DNA of 64,000 bases, from the NCBI GenBank assembly GCA_945878135.1, contig CAMDUL010000013.1, forward strand, positions 1 to 64,000, in the 5' to 3' direction. Positions 19,048 through 27,250 of the stretch are shown here, one piece after another (position 1 is the stretch's first letter; the number at the start of each line of letters is the position of its first letter). The position numbers were made by a program, and so were the translations under genes. Origin of the DNA: Chthoniobacter flavus (lineage in GTDB: Bacteria > Verrucomicrobiota > Verrucomicrobiia > Chthoniobacterales > JACTMZ01). The notes below the pieces were generated by a model. It did no database searches. It had not been told where the DNA came from and saw only the letters and a program-made list of their open reading frames with translations.

Positions 19048-21381
19048 ATGCGCAAACCTCTCCTTTCGCTGCTGGGCCTGGCGCTTTTCGTCCTTCCCGC
19101 CCACGCGCAGTTCGGCGGCAGCTTCACCGATGTCCCGGTGGAAATCCGCGCCGACGGCGAGACGCGTTTCGTCGGCGGCGTCGCGGTGGCCGAGAACAAC
19201 GTGCAGATCCACTTCCAGGGGACGGACATCTATTGCGACTATGCCGAATACAACCCCGAGACCCGCGAGGTGCTCCTGGTCGGCAACATCCGCATTTACA
19301 ACGAGGACCGCATCCTGACGGGCCAGCGCGCGGTCTACAACATGGAGAGCCGCCAGATCCGCGCTCTGGATTTCGACGGCGGGGACCAGATGATCAAGTT
19401 CAGCACCTTGAGCATGCGTGCGCCGACCCTGCGGGAGTTCCGGGCCCGTTCCTTGAAGCTTACGACGAGCGACAGCTCCGAGCCGGACTACCACGTGAAG
19501 GCCAAGGGCGCGCGGGTCTATCCGGATGATCGTGTCGTCCTGACCAATGCCACTCTTTACGTGGGCGAGACCCCGATCTTCTGGTTCCCCTATCTCTACG
19601 CGCCCCTCGGTGAAACCGGCTGGAGCATCCGCCCGGGCTACAACAACACGTGGGGCGGGTTCCTCCTCCTCGGCTACCGGTTCGAGCTGACCAAGGACAC
19701 CGACGCGGAGGTCCGTTTCGACTACCGCACGGAGCGCGGTGTCGGGGTCGGCATCGAGTTGGATTCCGTTTACGGTCCGGGCGACAAGAGCGAGGCCAAC
19801 TTCCGCGCGTACTACGCGGACGACACCAATCCCGGGGAGAATGACACCGCTTTCGAGCGCACGGAGGAACCGAGCAACGACCGCTGGATCGTGTCCTTCC
19901 AGAACCGTCTGGTCGTGACCGACGAGGTCTACGCCACGGCCGACATCACGAGCATCAGCGACGAGTATTTCCTGCAGGATTACTTCCCGGCCGAATTCGT
20001 CGAGGACCCGCAGCCGGACAGCAATGTTTCCGGCAACTGGCTGACGGAAAATTTCCAGTTCAACATCATGGCCCGCTGGCAGATGAACGCGTGGCAGGAA
20101 GTCACCTCACGGCTGCCCGAGTTCACCTGGACGGCCAAGCAGCAGCCGCTCTTCGGTTTGCCGGTTTTCTATGACGGCCAGACGCGCCTCGGTTACCTGC
20201 AGCGCAACTACCCCTCCGGGTCCCAGCCCGAATACATCACGCAGCTGCAGGAAGCGGTCTACACCGCCGACTCGCTTGAGGACACCACGGGCCTGCAGAA
20301 TTACAACGCCGCGCGTTTCGACACCTTCCACCAGATTTCCTACCCGCGCACCTACTTCGGCTGGCTGTCCCTCACGCCCCGCCTCGGTTTCCGCGGCACC
20401 TACTACAGCCAGACCGGCAATTCGGACGAGCAATCGCCGGACTTCGTCGGCCTGACCGGTGATTACGGCGCGGGCACCTTCCGTCCGGTCATCAACGCCG
20501 GGCTGGAAACCTCCTTCAAACTCTCCGCGCGCTACGAGCAGATCCAGTCGACGTTCTGGGGTTTGGACGGCCTCATGCACGTCATCCAGCCCTTCGCCAA
20601 CTACGCCTTTGTGGAGAACGCCGGGCTTTCGGCCGACGAAATCCTGCAGTTCGACCGCCTGGTGCCCTCGACCATCCTGCCTTCGCTCGACTTCCCGCAA
20701 TTCAGCGCCATCGACAGCATCGATTCCTCCAACATCCTGCGCCTCGGGGTGCGCAACCGACTCCTGACGCGCCGGGACAACGACACGTTCGCCTGGTTCT
20801 CGTGGGATTCCTTCGTCGATGTCAACTTCGACAACCCCTACCTCGACGATCCCGGGGCGCTTTCCAATTTCTACAACAACTTCGCTTTCTCCCCGGTCCC
20901 GTGGTTCACGGTCGGCCTCTCCTCGCAGATCCCGATTTCGGACGGCGACGGCAGTTTCACCGATGCGAACAGCTACGTCCGCTGGCAACCGGTGCGCGAG
21001 GTGTCTTTCTTTGTCTCGCAGCGCTACATCGACGACAACCCCTACTTCCAGGATGACAGCCAGGCCACGGCCGGCGGCTACTGGCGGGTCAACGAGAACT
21101 GGGCGGTCAGCGCCTCGTCACGCTACGACTTCACGTGGGAAACATGGGAGGTCCAGCGCTACATGGTCCACCGCGACCTGAGTTCCTGGCTGGTTTCCGC
21201 CGGCTTGCTGGTCACCGACAACCGCGCCACGTTCAACAACCGTTCCGGCGGCGAAGTCGGGGTGGGATTCCTGCTCATGCTGACGCTCAAGGACGCGCCG
21301 CAGGTCAATCTGCCGCTGGCTTTCGACGTGCTCGGCAGCCAGCAGGAAGGCAGCGGGGACAGCGGGAACGCGGGTTTTTGA
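19048..21381 (+). CDS. lptD: LptD-like outer-membrane LPS-assembly protein
   Basis: A 777-residue exported protein. MRKPLLSLLGLALFVLPAHAQ is a signal peptide ending in AHA. The first 200 residues show the OstA/LptA-like beta-jellyroll pattern (NNVQIHFQGTDIYCDYAEYN, ILTGQRAVYNMESRQIRA). The rest is rich in alternating aromatic beta strands typical of the LptD barrel (GWSIRPGYNNTWGGFLLLGY, FQNRLVVTDEVYATADITSI). It would insert lipopolysaccharide or a related glycolipid into the outer leaflet. The ATG at 19048 was chosen because it begins the signal peptide. Divergent from proteobacterial LptD, so some uncertainty about exact substrate. Confidence 0.82.
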   Translation: MRKPLLSLLGLALFVLPAHAQFGGSFTDVPVEIRADGETRFVGGVAVAENNVQIHFQGTDIYCDYAEYNPETREVLLVGNIRIYNEDRILTGQRAVYNMESRQIRALDFDGGDQMIKFSTLSMRAPTLREFRARSLKLTTSDSSEPDYHVKAKGARVYPDDRVVLTNATLYVGETPIFWFPYLYAPLGETGWSIRPGYNNTWGGFLLLGYRFELTKDTDAEVRFDYRTERGVGVGIELDSVYGPGDKSEANFRAYYADDTNPGENDTAFERTEEPSNDRWIVSFQNRLVVTDEVYATADITSISDEYFLQDYFPAEFVEDPQPDSNVSGNWLTENFQFNIMARWQMNAWQEVTSRLPEFTWTAKQQPLFGLPVFYDGQTRLGYLQRNYPSGSQPEYITQLQEAVYTADSLEDTTGLQNYNAARFDTFHQISYPRTYFGWLSLTPRLGFRGTYYSQTGNSDEQSPDFVGLTGDYGAGTFRPVINAGLETSFKLSARYEQIQSTFWGLDGLMHVIQPFANYAFVENAGLSADEILQFDRLVPSTILPSLDFPQFSAIDSIDSSNILRLGVRNRLLTRRDNDTFAWFSWDSFVDVNFDNPYLDDPGALSNFYNNFAFSPVPWFTVGLSSQIPISDGDGSFTDANSYVRWQPVREVSFFVSQRYIDDNPYFQDDSQATAGGYWRVNENWAVSASSRYDFTWETWEVQRYMVHRDLSSWLVSAGLLVTDNRATFNNRSGGEVGVGFLLMLTLKDAPQVNLPLAFDVLGSQQEGSGDSGNAGF

Positions 21382-22211
21382 TGTCCGGCCCCGGGGCAAA
21401 GTGGTCGGCGCCGGTCGCGGTTTTCGACTCGGGCATCGGCGGTTTGACCGTGGTCAGCGCCCTGCGGCGCGTGCTTCCCGCGGAAAACATCGTTTACCTC
21501 GGCGACACGGCGCGCGTTCCCTACGGCGGTAAATCGCGGGAGACAATCGAACGTTACAGCGCGGAAATCGCGCAGATGCTCGTGGCCGGAGGGGCGAAAA
21601 TGGTGGTGGTGGCCTGCAATAGCGCGACCGCGCTGGCTTTGCCGAGGCTGCGGGAAAAACTCCCCGTGCCGGTCGAGGGAGTCATCGCTCCCGGCGTGGC
21701 CGCGGCGCTCGAGGCGACGCGCAGCGGGCACGTCGCCGTGATCGGCACCAAAGCCACCATCGGCAGCGGTGCCTACGAGCAGGGGTTGCGCGCGGCGCGT
21801 CCGGACATCCGGGTGACGAGCCTGGCCTGTCCGTTGCTTGTGCCCCTGATCGAAGAGGGATTGCTCGATGATCCGGTAACCGGGGCTGTCTTGGAGCGTT
21901 ATCTCGCGCCTTTGCGTAGCACCGACGTCGACACGTTGGTGCTGGGCTGCACGCACTATCCGCTGCTCGCCCCGGCCATCGCGCGCGCGGTCGGACCCTC
22001 GATCGGTCTCGTCGACTCCGCGGCCAATTGCGCCGCGGTGGTGGCGCGGTTGCTGTCCGCCCGCGGCCTGGCCGCACCGGGGACGGCGGCCGGATCATTG
22101 CAACTGGGCTTCACCGATCCGCCGGACCGCTTCCTCGAGGTGGCGGGGAGTGCGCTCGGCTTGGACACCGCCTCGGTGACGGTGCGAGCGGTGCCCCCGC
22201 TGGGTCAGTAG
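21381..22211 (+). CDS. murI: Glutamate racemase
   Basis: A 276-residue enzyme making D-glutamate for peptidoglycan. PVAVFDSGIGGLTVVSALRR is the signature start; the catalytic cysteines are Cys79 in VVVACNSATA and Cys190 in LVLGCTHYPLL. The ATG overlaps the lptD stop by one base (TGATG), suggesting coupled translation. The gene converges on the membrane protein at 22205 and overlaps it by seven bases. Confidence 0.95.
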   Translation: MSGPGAKWSAPVAVFDSGIGGLTVVSALRRVLPAENIVYLGDTARVPYGGKSRETIERYSAEIAQMLVAGGAKMVVVACNSATALALPRLREKLPVPVEGVIAPGVAAALEATRSGHVAVIGTKATIGSGAYEQGLRAARPDIRVTSLACPLLVPLIEEGLLDDPVTGAVLERYLAPLRSTDVDTLVLGCTHYPLLAPAIARAVGPSIGLVDSAANCAAVVARLLSARGLAAPGTAAGSLQLGFTDPPDRFLEVAGSALGLDTASVTVRAVPPLGQ

Positions 22212-22756
22212 ACCGCTTCGCGGGCGCGCTTCTCCCGCGGCAGGGGTTCCTCGGCGAGGAACTCGTGGTTGTCCGACAAACGGTAGAGCGCACGGCGGAG
22301 CCAACCGACGAGGCCCGGGGTCTGGCGGTTGAAGCGCTGCGAGGTTGTGACATAAAGCCAGAGCGCGGCCGCCGCTTCGGCCAGCGCGGTGATGGCGAGG
22401 ACCGCGGCCCCCCATTCGGCGAGAGCGGCGACCTCGAACTTCGCCTGGACAGGCCGGATGATGGCGAAGGGCCACGCTGCGGCCGCGATACATCCGGCGA
22501 AGATTGTCCGGCGTCCGAGCCAGCGCCGCGTGGCCGGCCAGTAGAATCTTTCCGGCGGCAGCGGCAGCCTGTTTCCGCGCCGCACGAACTCGATCTTCCG
22601 CTGCCGTGCGATCCGGCGCGTGCGGAGGAAGGCCAGCACCGGGACGACGAGTGCGGCGGCGAGAAGGGTGGGGGCGGCCGGCAAGGCGGCCAGGTATTGC
22701 AGCACGCTGATCACGGCCCACGAGACCAGGGCGACGACAAAGAGGAGTTCGAGCAT
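22205..22756 (-). CDS. Membrane protein of unknown function
   Basis: A 183-residue protein that was not recognised. It starts MLELLFVVALVSWAVISVLQ, has a second hydrophobic stretch (PTLLAAALVVPVLAFL), an arginine-rich linker (RTRRIARQRKIEFVRR), then two more likely membrane helices (TIFAGCIAAAAWPFAII and WGAAVLAITALAEAAAALWL) and a polar C-terminus. It lies 50 bases downstream of the GNAT gene on the same strand and probably shares its transcript. Codon use is like the neighbours, so it is likely real. Confidence 0.65.
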   Translation of the reverse strand: MLELLFVVALVSWAVISVLQYLAALPAAPTLLAAALVVPVLAFLRTRRIARQRKIEFVRRGNRLPLPPERFYWPATRRWLGRRTIFAGCIAAAAWPFAIIRPVQAKFEVAALAEWGAAVLAITALAEAAAALWLYVTTSQRFNRQTPGLVGWLRRALYRLSDNHEFLAEEPLPREKRAREAVY

Positions 22757-22806
22757 CGGAGTCCCGGCAAATGAGCACGGGGGAGCCGCCGGGGCAAGCG
22801 GGATTG

Positions 22807-23364
22807 TCAGGCGGCGACCGCGCCCTCGGACGCCGCGGAGGTGGCCGGGGCGGGGGGTGCGGCCACCGGTTGACCGCCGAATTTGCCGCAAAGGAATTTG
22901 GCCGCCGGGCCGTTGGGTCGCGTCCGTCCGAGCGCCTCGCTCAGCCCGCGGGCTCGCAAGGCATCGAGAGTTGCCCCGAGCAAGCTGCCACCGATCCCGC
23001 GGTTGCGGTATTCGATGAGGACGCAGGGTCCGCTGACCAGATGAACTTCTCCCTCGCCGGGCTCGGGATTGATCACGGAGGCCGCAATGACGCGGTTGCC
23101 ATGGAGAACGAAAAGGCATTCGCCTGCTCCGGCCAGAGCCTTTCTGGCTCCCGGGATGACGGCCTGCTCGACGTGTTTGTCGCAACCGCTCCAATCGGGG
23201 TCGAGGTCGTAGCTCGATTCGATCACGCGCACCGCGTCCTCGATCTCCTGGTCGCCCGCGGTGCGCAGGGTGAACGGCTTGGGGATCTCTGCGATGTCGG
23301 CGGGCAGGCCGGCGAGGTTCCAGCGGAACTGGGTCAGTTGCACGGCTTTGCTGGGGATTGGCAT
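22807..23364 (-). CDS. GNAT-family N-acetyltransferase
   Basis: A 185-residue protein with the acetyl-CoA-binding pattern of GNAT enzymes: GPCVLIEYRNRGIGGSLLGA (the RxxGxG/A-like loop), followed by a helix and TLDALRARGLSEALGR. ECLFVLHGNRVIAASVI forms the preceding central strands. The alanine/proline-rich C-terminus (AAPPAPATSAASEGAVAA) looks disordered. A GGAAAG sits before the ATG. A possible 31-codon membrane peptide gene lies directly upstream. The substrate is unknown. Confidence 0.8.
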   Translation of the reverse strand: MPIPSKAVQLTQFRWNLAGLPADIAEIPKPFTLRTAGDQEIEDAVRVIESSYDLDPDWSGCDKHVEQAVIPGARKALAGAGECLFVLHGNRVIAASVINPEPGEGEVHLVSGPCVLIEYRNRGIGGSLLGATLDALRARGLSEALGRTRPNGPAAKFLCGKFGGQPVAAPPAPATSAASEGAVAA

Positions 23365-23383
23365 AAAACTTTCCGGGGGTCAT

Positions 23384-23479
23384 TCAGGAGCCCGAACCGC
23401 GTTCCTCCTCGCGCGAGACCCACCATATGGTTGCCAAAAGGGTCGTCACCACAACAGCTAGTGATCCGAAGCTCAACAT
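23384..23479 (-). CDS. Possible 31-residue single-helix membrane peptide
   Basis: On the minus strand an ATG at 23479 opens a 31-codon frame: one hydrophobic helix starting MLSFGSLAVVVTTLLATIWW, then a charged tail VSREEERGSGS and a stop 20 bases before the GNAT start. A TAGTAT -10-like box (23485-23490) ends five bases before this ATG, matching the spacing seen at other genes here. It was too short for normal gene calling. The function is unknown and it could still be chance. Confidence 0.38.
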   Translation of the reverse strand: MLSFGSLAVVVTTLLATIWWVSREEERGSGS

Positions 23480-23484
23480 GAATG

Positions 23485-23518
23485 ATACTAAACCTACCCG
23501 AGGGATTTCGCCCGTCAA
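23485..23518 (-). promoter_or_regulatory. Weak promoter candidate for the small peptide and GNAT genes
   Basis: Minus-strand TTGACG (23513-23518) and TAGTAT (23485-23490) separated by 22 bases, longer than the usual 17. The -10 ends five bases before the small ORF start. The long spacer makes the -35 doubtful. Confidence 0.28.
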
Positions 23519-23979
23519 CGCCAATCCTCCGTCCGCCCGAAGAACTCCCGCAAAACCGCCCGGTAAACCTCCTGTTTCATCGCCGGCACCGAGGTGAGAG
23601 GGAAGTCGCCGATGGTCACCCAGAGCACCCCGGCGAACTCCCCGCAGGTGCGCGCCAAGTCAATCGCGGGTTCCTCCGGTCCGTGCAGGTCGCAGCGGAA
23701 ATACCACTGTTCCTGCCCGTGGTAACCGCGCCGGTCCGGACCGGACGGAAAATCGTAGCGGTAGGGGCCGCGGCGTTCCCGCAAGTCATAAAGATCCGCG
23801 GGCAAGCCCACTTCCTCCTCCACCTCGCGGCGCACCGCCTGCTCCGGGGTCTCGCCGGGATCGATCCCTCCCTGGGGGAATTGCCAGCTGTCGGGAAAGT
23901 CGGAACGCTGCCCGAGGAGCACGCGACCGTCGGCGCGCCGGATGATGGCGGCCACGTTCGGGCGGTAGCGTTTCGGCAT
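23515..23979 (-). CDS. Nudix hydrolase, RppH-like
   Basis: A 154-residue Nudix enzyme. The box GGIDPGETPEQAVRREVEEE followed by VGL is complete. The N-terminus MPKRYRPNVAAIIRRADGRV with DSWQFPQGGI and the C-terminal region (WVTIGDFPLTSVPAMKQEVY) fit RppH-type RNA/dinucleoside-polyphosphate pyrophosphohydrolases better than MutT. It would remove pyrophosphate from 5'-triphosphate RNA or hydrolyse Ap4A. The ATG at 23979 has GAGGT about six bases upstream, which decided the start. Confidence 0.88.
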   Translation of the reverse strand: MPKRYRPNVAAIIRRADGRVLLGQRSDFPDSWQFPQGGIDPGETPEQAVRREVEEEVGLPADLYDLRERRGPYRYDFPSGPDRRGYHGQEQWYFRCDLHGPEEPAIDLARTCGEFAGVLWVTIGDFPLTSVPAMKQEVYRAVLREFFGRTEDWR

Positions 23980-24031
23980 GGCGACCTCATCATCGTGCGG
24001 CGTCCGTGCCCCGCCGGCAAGCGCCGCCGCA

Positions 24032-24061
24032 TTGTCAAACAACGCAGCCGGAGGCTAACTT
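24032..24061 (+). promoter_or_regulatory. Putative promoter of alpha/beta hydrolase gene
   Basis: TTGTCA (24032-24037), 18-base spacer, TAACTT (24056-24061), nine bases before the ATG at 24071. Confidence 0.42.
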
Positions 24062-24070
24062 TGCACCTTC

Positions 24071-25048
24071 ATGGCGGCATTTTGGAGAAAAGGACTGGGC
24101 ATGGGGCTCGGCGCGGGCTTGCTCGGCGCCGCTGTGGTGGCCTTGCGCCTGCGCCCGCGCCCGCTGCCGCAACCTTCCTTGCCGGATATCATTTCCCCGG
24201 CAGTCTTCGCGCGGCGCGTGCAACGCACGACGCGCGGCCAGGTTGTCTACCATGCCAGCGGCGAAGGCGGTCCTTTGGTTTTTCTCCACGACCTTTTTCC
24301 CGGTGCCGCGTCCTACGAGTGGTCGAAAATTTACCCCGCCTTCGCCGCCACGCACCGCGTGCTGGCGCCGGATTGGATCGGCTTCGGCGAAAGCGAGCGT
24401 CCCGACCGTGTGCTGCGGGCCGAAGATTATGCGCAGAGTCTTTACGAGTTCTGCCGTGCCACCTGCGGCGGACGGCGTCCGGTCGTGGTGGCTTCGGGTT
24501 TGGGCGCCGCCTTGGCTTGCCTCACGGCGGCCCGGCATCCGGAATTCGCCGCCCGCTTGATTCTTTTTCACCCCGCGGGCACGCGTGATTGGCTGGCCGA
24601 CCGTGCCCCGCGCGCGGTCCGGGGCGCGGCCTGGACCGCGGCGGGAGGCCGTTGGCTTTACCGCCGCTTTCTCTCGTCCCCGGAAAGTCTGGCCCGCTGG
24701 CTGGCCGGCCGGCGCAGCGAGGGGAAAGAACTTGATTTGTCCGAGGCGGTCTCCGTCTTCGCTTCCTTCGCCCGGCAATATGGCGCCGCGTGGGCCGTGC
24801 TGCGGATTCTTTCCGGCCGCCTGCAGGCCGGACCTCTTCCCCGCTTGGACGAGGTCTGCGTGCCGGTCACCGTCTGGTGGCCCGGGCGCCACGCCGGCGA
24901 CCCGCCCAATGGGGTGGTCGGCCGCCCGGATCTGCGACTGGACTGGCTCGATGACTGCGGGCCGCTGGCCCCTCTGGATCGGTCCGGGGACCTGACCGGA
25001 CGGCTCCAACGCGAGTTGTTCGCTCCCGTGCGGGTGGCGGATGCCTGA
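24071..25048 (+). CDS. Alpha/beta-fold hydrolase-like protein
   Basis: A 325-residue protein with a leading hydrophobic segment (LGMGLGAGLLGAAVVALRL), so it is probably membrane-tethered. The alpha/beta-hydrolase fold is visible: PLVFLHDLFPGAASYEWSKI (oxyanion region), HRVLAPDWIGFGESERP, and the nucleophile elbow VVVASGLGAALACL with a serine in the expected place. The usual catalytic histidine near the C-terminus (CGH-like motif) appears as DDCGPLAPLD, so the triad looks incomplete. Enzyme activity and substrate are therefore uncertain. Confidence 0.8.
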   Translation: MAAFWRKGLGMGLGAGLLGAAVVALRLRPRPLPQPSLPDIISPAVFARRVQRTTRGQVVYHASGEGGPLVFLHDLFPGAASYEWSKIYPAFAATHRVLAPDWIGFGESERPDRVLRAEDYAQSLYEFCRATCGGRRPVVVASGLGAALACLTAARHPEFAARLILFHPAGTRDWLADRAPRAVRGAAWTAAGGRWLYRRFLSSPESLARWLAGRRSEGKELDLSEAVSVFASFARQYGAAWAVLRILSGRLQAGPLPRLDEVCVPVTVWWPGRHAGDPPNGVVGRPDLRLDWLDDCGPLAPLDRSGDLTGRLQRELFAPVRVADA

Positions 25049-25113
25049 TCGGGATTGACACCCTCCCGGCTTCTGTTTCATCCTTTCTTTTCGTCTCAAA
25101 TCGTTTCTGTCCT

Positions 25114-25665
25114 ATGTCCCAAACCGAAGTCATCCTGACCACGCCTATTCCCAGCCTCGGAGCCGAGGCTGATGTCGTCAAAGTCCGCCGCGGCTACGCG
25201 CGCAATTTCCTCATCCCCCGCGGCATGGCCCATGAAGTCACCCCGGCCGCGCTGCGCATGACCAATTCCCTGAAGACCCGCCGCGCCGAACGCGAGGCCC
25301 GCGAACTGAACGAGGCCAACGAAGTTGCCAAGAAACTGGGCAAGCTGAAGCTCGCTTTCGTCCTCGAAACCGGCGAAAGCGGCAAGGCCTTCGGCGCGAT
25401 CACGGCGAAAGACATCGCGGACCGCGTCAAAGCCGACAGCGGCAAAGAAATCGACCGTCACGCGATCGTCCTGGAACGTCCGATCAAGGAAACCGGCGAT
25501 TTCACGGTCGACGTGCGCATCCATCCGGAGGTCCACGCCACGCTCAAACTCACGGTCACGGCCAAGAATCCCAAGCCCGCCGCCGACGGCGAGGCGGAGG
25601 GTGAAGCCAGACCGCGGGGTCGCCGCGCCGCAGGCCATGAAGCCGCGGGCGGAGCGGAAGCCTGA
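25114..25665 (+). CDS. rplI: 50S ribosomal protein L9
   Basis: A 183-residue large-subunit protein that binds 23S rRNA. The N-terminal domain has VKVRRGYARNFLIPRGMA, the L9 signature; a long central helix (RAEREARELNEANEVAKKLG) links to the C-terminal domain (GKAFGAITAKDIADRVKA, HPEVHATLKLTVTAK). A tail of about 30 residues rich in Glu, Ala and Arg (GEAEGEARPRGRRAAGHEA) makes it longer than the usual 150. It is followed by a good terminator and then dnaB, a common bacterial order. Confidence 0.96.
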   Translation: MSQTEVILTTPIPSLGAEADVVKVRRGYARNFLIPRGMAHEVTPAALRMTNSLKTRRAEREARELNEANEVAKKLGKLKLAFVLETGESGKAFGAITAKDIADRVKADSGKEIDRHAIVLERPIKETGDFTVDVRIHPEVHATLKLTVTAKNPKPAADGEAEGEARPRGRRAAGHEAAGGAEA

Positions 25666-25688
25666 ACTTGTTCACAAGTTGTTCGCGG

Positions 25689-25717
25689 GGCCGCCCATGT
25701 GGGCGGCCTTTTATTTC
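25689..25717 (+). terminator. Intrinsic terminator after rplI
   Basis: A 9-base-pair GC-rich stem (GGCCGCCCA / TGGGCGGCC, 25689-25708) with a two-base loop is followed by TTTTATTT. It lies 23 bases after the rplI stop and before the dnaB promoter region. Confidence 0.8.
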
Positions 25718-25739
25718 GCGCCGCCGCACCCGTCCGCGT

Positions 25740-25772
25740 TTGACCGGACCCGTCCGGCGGACGCACTATGGT
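25740..25772 (+). promoter_or_regulatory. Putative dnaB promoter
   Basis: TTGACC (25740-25745) and CTATGGTT with TATGGT (25767-25772), seven bases before the ATG at 25780. The 21-base spacer is longer than ideal. The layout closely resembles the promoter at 33561-33590 (CTATGTTTCCCCC before ATG). Confidence 0.38.
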
Positions 25773-25779
25773 TTTTCCC

Positions 25780-27243
25780 ATGGTTCCTCCGGTTGACCTC
25801 ACAGCTGCCCCCGCGCGCCGCGGCAATGGTCCGCGCCGCAACGGCCACGCCGCGCCCCAGACGGCAACGGCCGCCGATGCGCACCGTCCGCTGCCGCAAA
25901 ATGTCGAGGCGGAGAAAGGCCTGCTCGGTTCCATCCTGCTCGCGCCCCGCGAGGTGCTCAACGACTGTGCCGAGCAGATCACGGAAGAAGCGTTCTATTC
26001 CCCCGCGCACGGGACGATCTACCGCATTCTCGTCGAGATGTGGTCGGGAAACCAGCAGGTCGATGTCATAACCCTGACCAACCGCCTGCGCGACCTGAAC
26101 CTGCTTGATTCGGTCGGCGGTCCGGGTGCGGTGACCGACCTGTTCGGTTACGTGCCCACCGCGGCCAACGCCCCGCACTACCTCGACATCGTCCTCGAGA
26201 AATCCCTCCTGCGCCGCATGATCACGGCCTGCACGTCGTCGGCCGCCCGCTGTTACGAGGAGCAGGGCGACGTGCCGCAGCTGCTCGACGACGTGGAGCG
26301 CGAGATTTTCACCATCGGCGAGACGCGCTTCCGCAAAAGCGCCCCCGACATGCGCGACGAGGTCTTCACCGCGCTGGAAAACATCGAGAAAATGTACCAG
26401 CAGCGCGGCCGCATCAGCGGCCTGGCCACCGGGTTCGGCGTCTTCGACCAGATGACCGACGGATTGCATCCCGGTGAAATGATCATTTTCGCGGCGCGTC
26501 CCTCCATGGGCAAAACCGCTCTGGCCATGAACATCGTCGAGCACGTCGCGCTCAACCTCGAGGAGCCCAAACCCGTCGGGGTCTTCAGTCTGGAAATGAG
26601 CACGCAGCAACTCGTGCAGCGCATGCTCTGCTCGCGCGCCCGGGTCAACATGAAGAAAATCCGCTCCGGCATGCTGGCCCGCGCGGAACACGGCAAACTC
26701 AACGACGCTGCGGCCGCTTTGAGCGAGAGCAAGATCTTCATCGACGACACGCCCGGTCTCACCATCCTCGAGTTGCGCGCCAAAGCCCGGCGCATGCGCG
26801 ACCGCCACCGCATCGAGCTGATCGCCATCGATTACCTCCAGCTTTGCCGCTCGACCTCGCGCCGCGGCCAGGACAACCGGCAGATCGAAATTTCGGAGAT
26901 TTCCGCCGGCATCAAAGGCCTGGCCAAGGAACTCGAGATCCCCATCATCGTCCTGGCCCAGCTCAACCGCCAGCCCGAGCAACGCGGCGGCGGCAAGCCG
27001 CGCATGTCGGACCTGCGCGAATCCGGGTCGCTCGAGCAGGACGCCGACCTGGTCGCGCTCCTTGTCCGCCCCGAAGTCTACGAGGAAGACGAAGATGCGA
27101 AGTCCGATCTGGCCGGCAAAGCCGAACTCATCATCGCCAAGCAGCGCAACGGCCCGATCGGCGAAGTCCCGCTGACTTTCATCAAGGAATACACCCGCTT
27201 CGAAAACGCCGCTTTCGAGCGCGCGCCCGGCGGCGACGAGTAA
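25780..27243 (+). CDS. dnaB: Replicative DNA helicase DnaB
   Basis: A 487-residue hexameric fork helicase. The N-terminal domain starts at QNVEAEKGLLGSILLAPREV; the RecA-like domain has Walker A in FAARPSMGKTALAMN, Walker B in IELIAIDYLQL, and the arginine-finger/DnaB signature FSLEMSTQQLVQRMLCSRA and SDLRESGSLEQDADLVALL. The start is open: an ATG at 25768 is in frame too, but it falls inside a TATGGT -10-like box, so 25780 was preferred. About 35 residues at the N-terminus are basic and low-complexity (ARRGNGPRRNGHAA). Confidence 0.96.
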   Translation: MVPPVDLTAAPARRGNGPRRNGHAAPQTATAADAHRPLPQNVEAEKGLLGSILLAPREVLNDCAEQITEEAFYSPAHGTIYRILVEMWSGNQQVDVITLTNRLRDLNLLDSVGGPGAVTDLFGYVPTAANAPHYLDIVLEKSLLRRMITACTSSAARCYEEQGDVPQLLDDVEREIFTIGETRFRKSAPDMRDEVFTALENIEKMYQQRGRISGLATGFGVFDQMTDGLHPGEMIIFAARPSMGKTALAMNIVEHVALNLEEPKPVGVFSLEMSTQQLVQRMLCSRARVNMKKIRSGMLARAEHGKLNDAAAALSESKIFIDDTPGLTILELRAKARRMRDRHRIELIAIDYLQLCRSTSRRGQDNRQIEISEISAGIKGLAKELEIPIIVLAQLNRQPEQRGGGKPRMSDLRESGSLEQDADLVALLVRPEVYEEDEDAKSDLAGKAELIIAKQRNGPIGEVPLTFIKEYTRFENAAFERAPGGDE

Positions 27244-27250
27244 ACTGCCG

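Noticed and set aside
25768..25779. Earlier ATG as the dnaB start
   Set aside because: That ATG is part of a TATGGT -10-like box; four extra codons would have no ribosome site. It remains possible.
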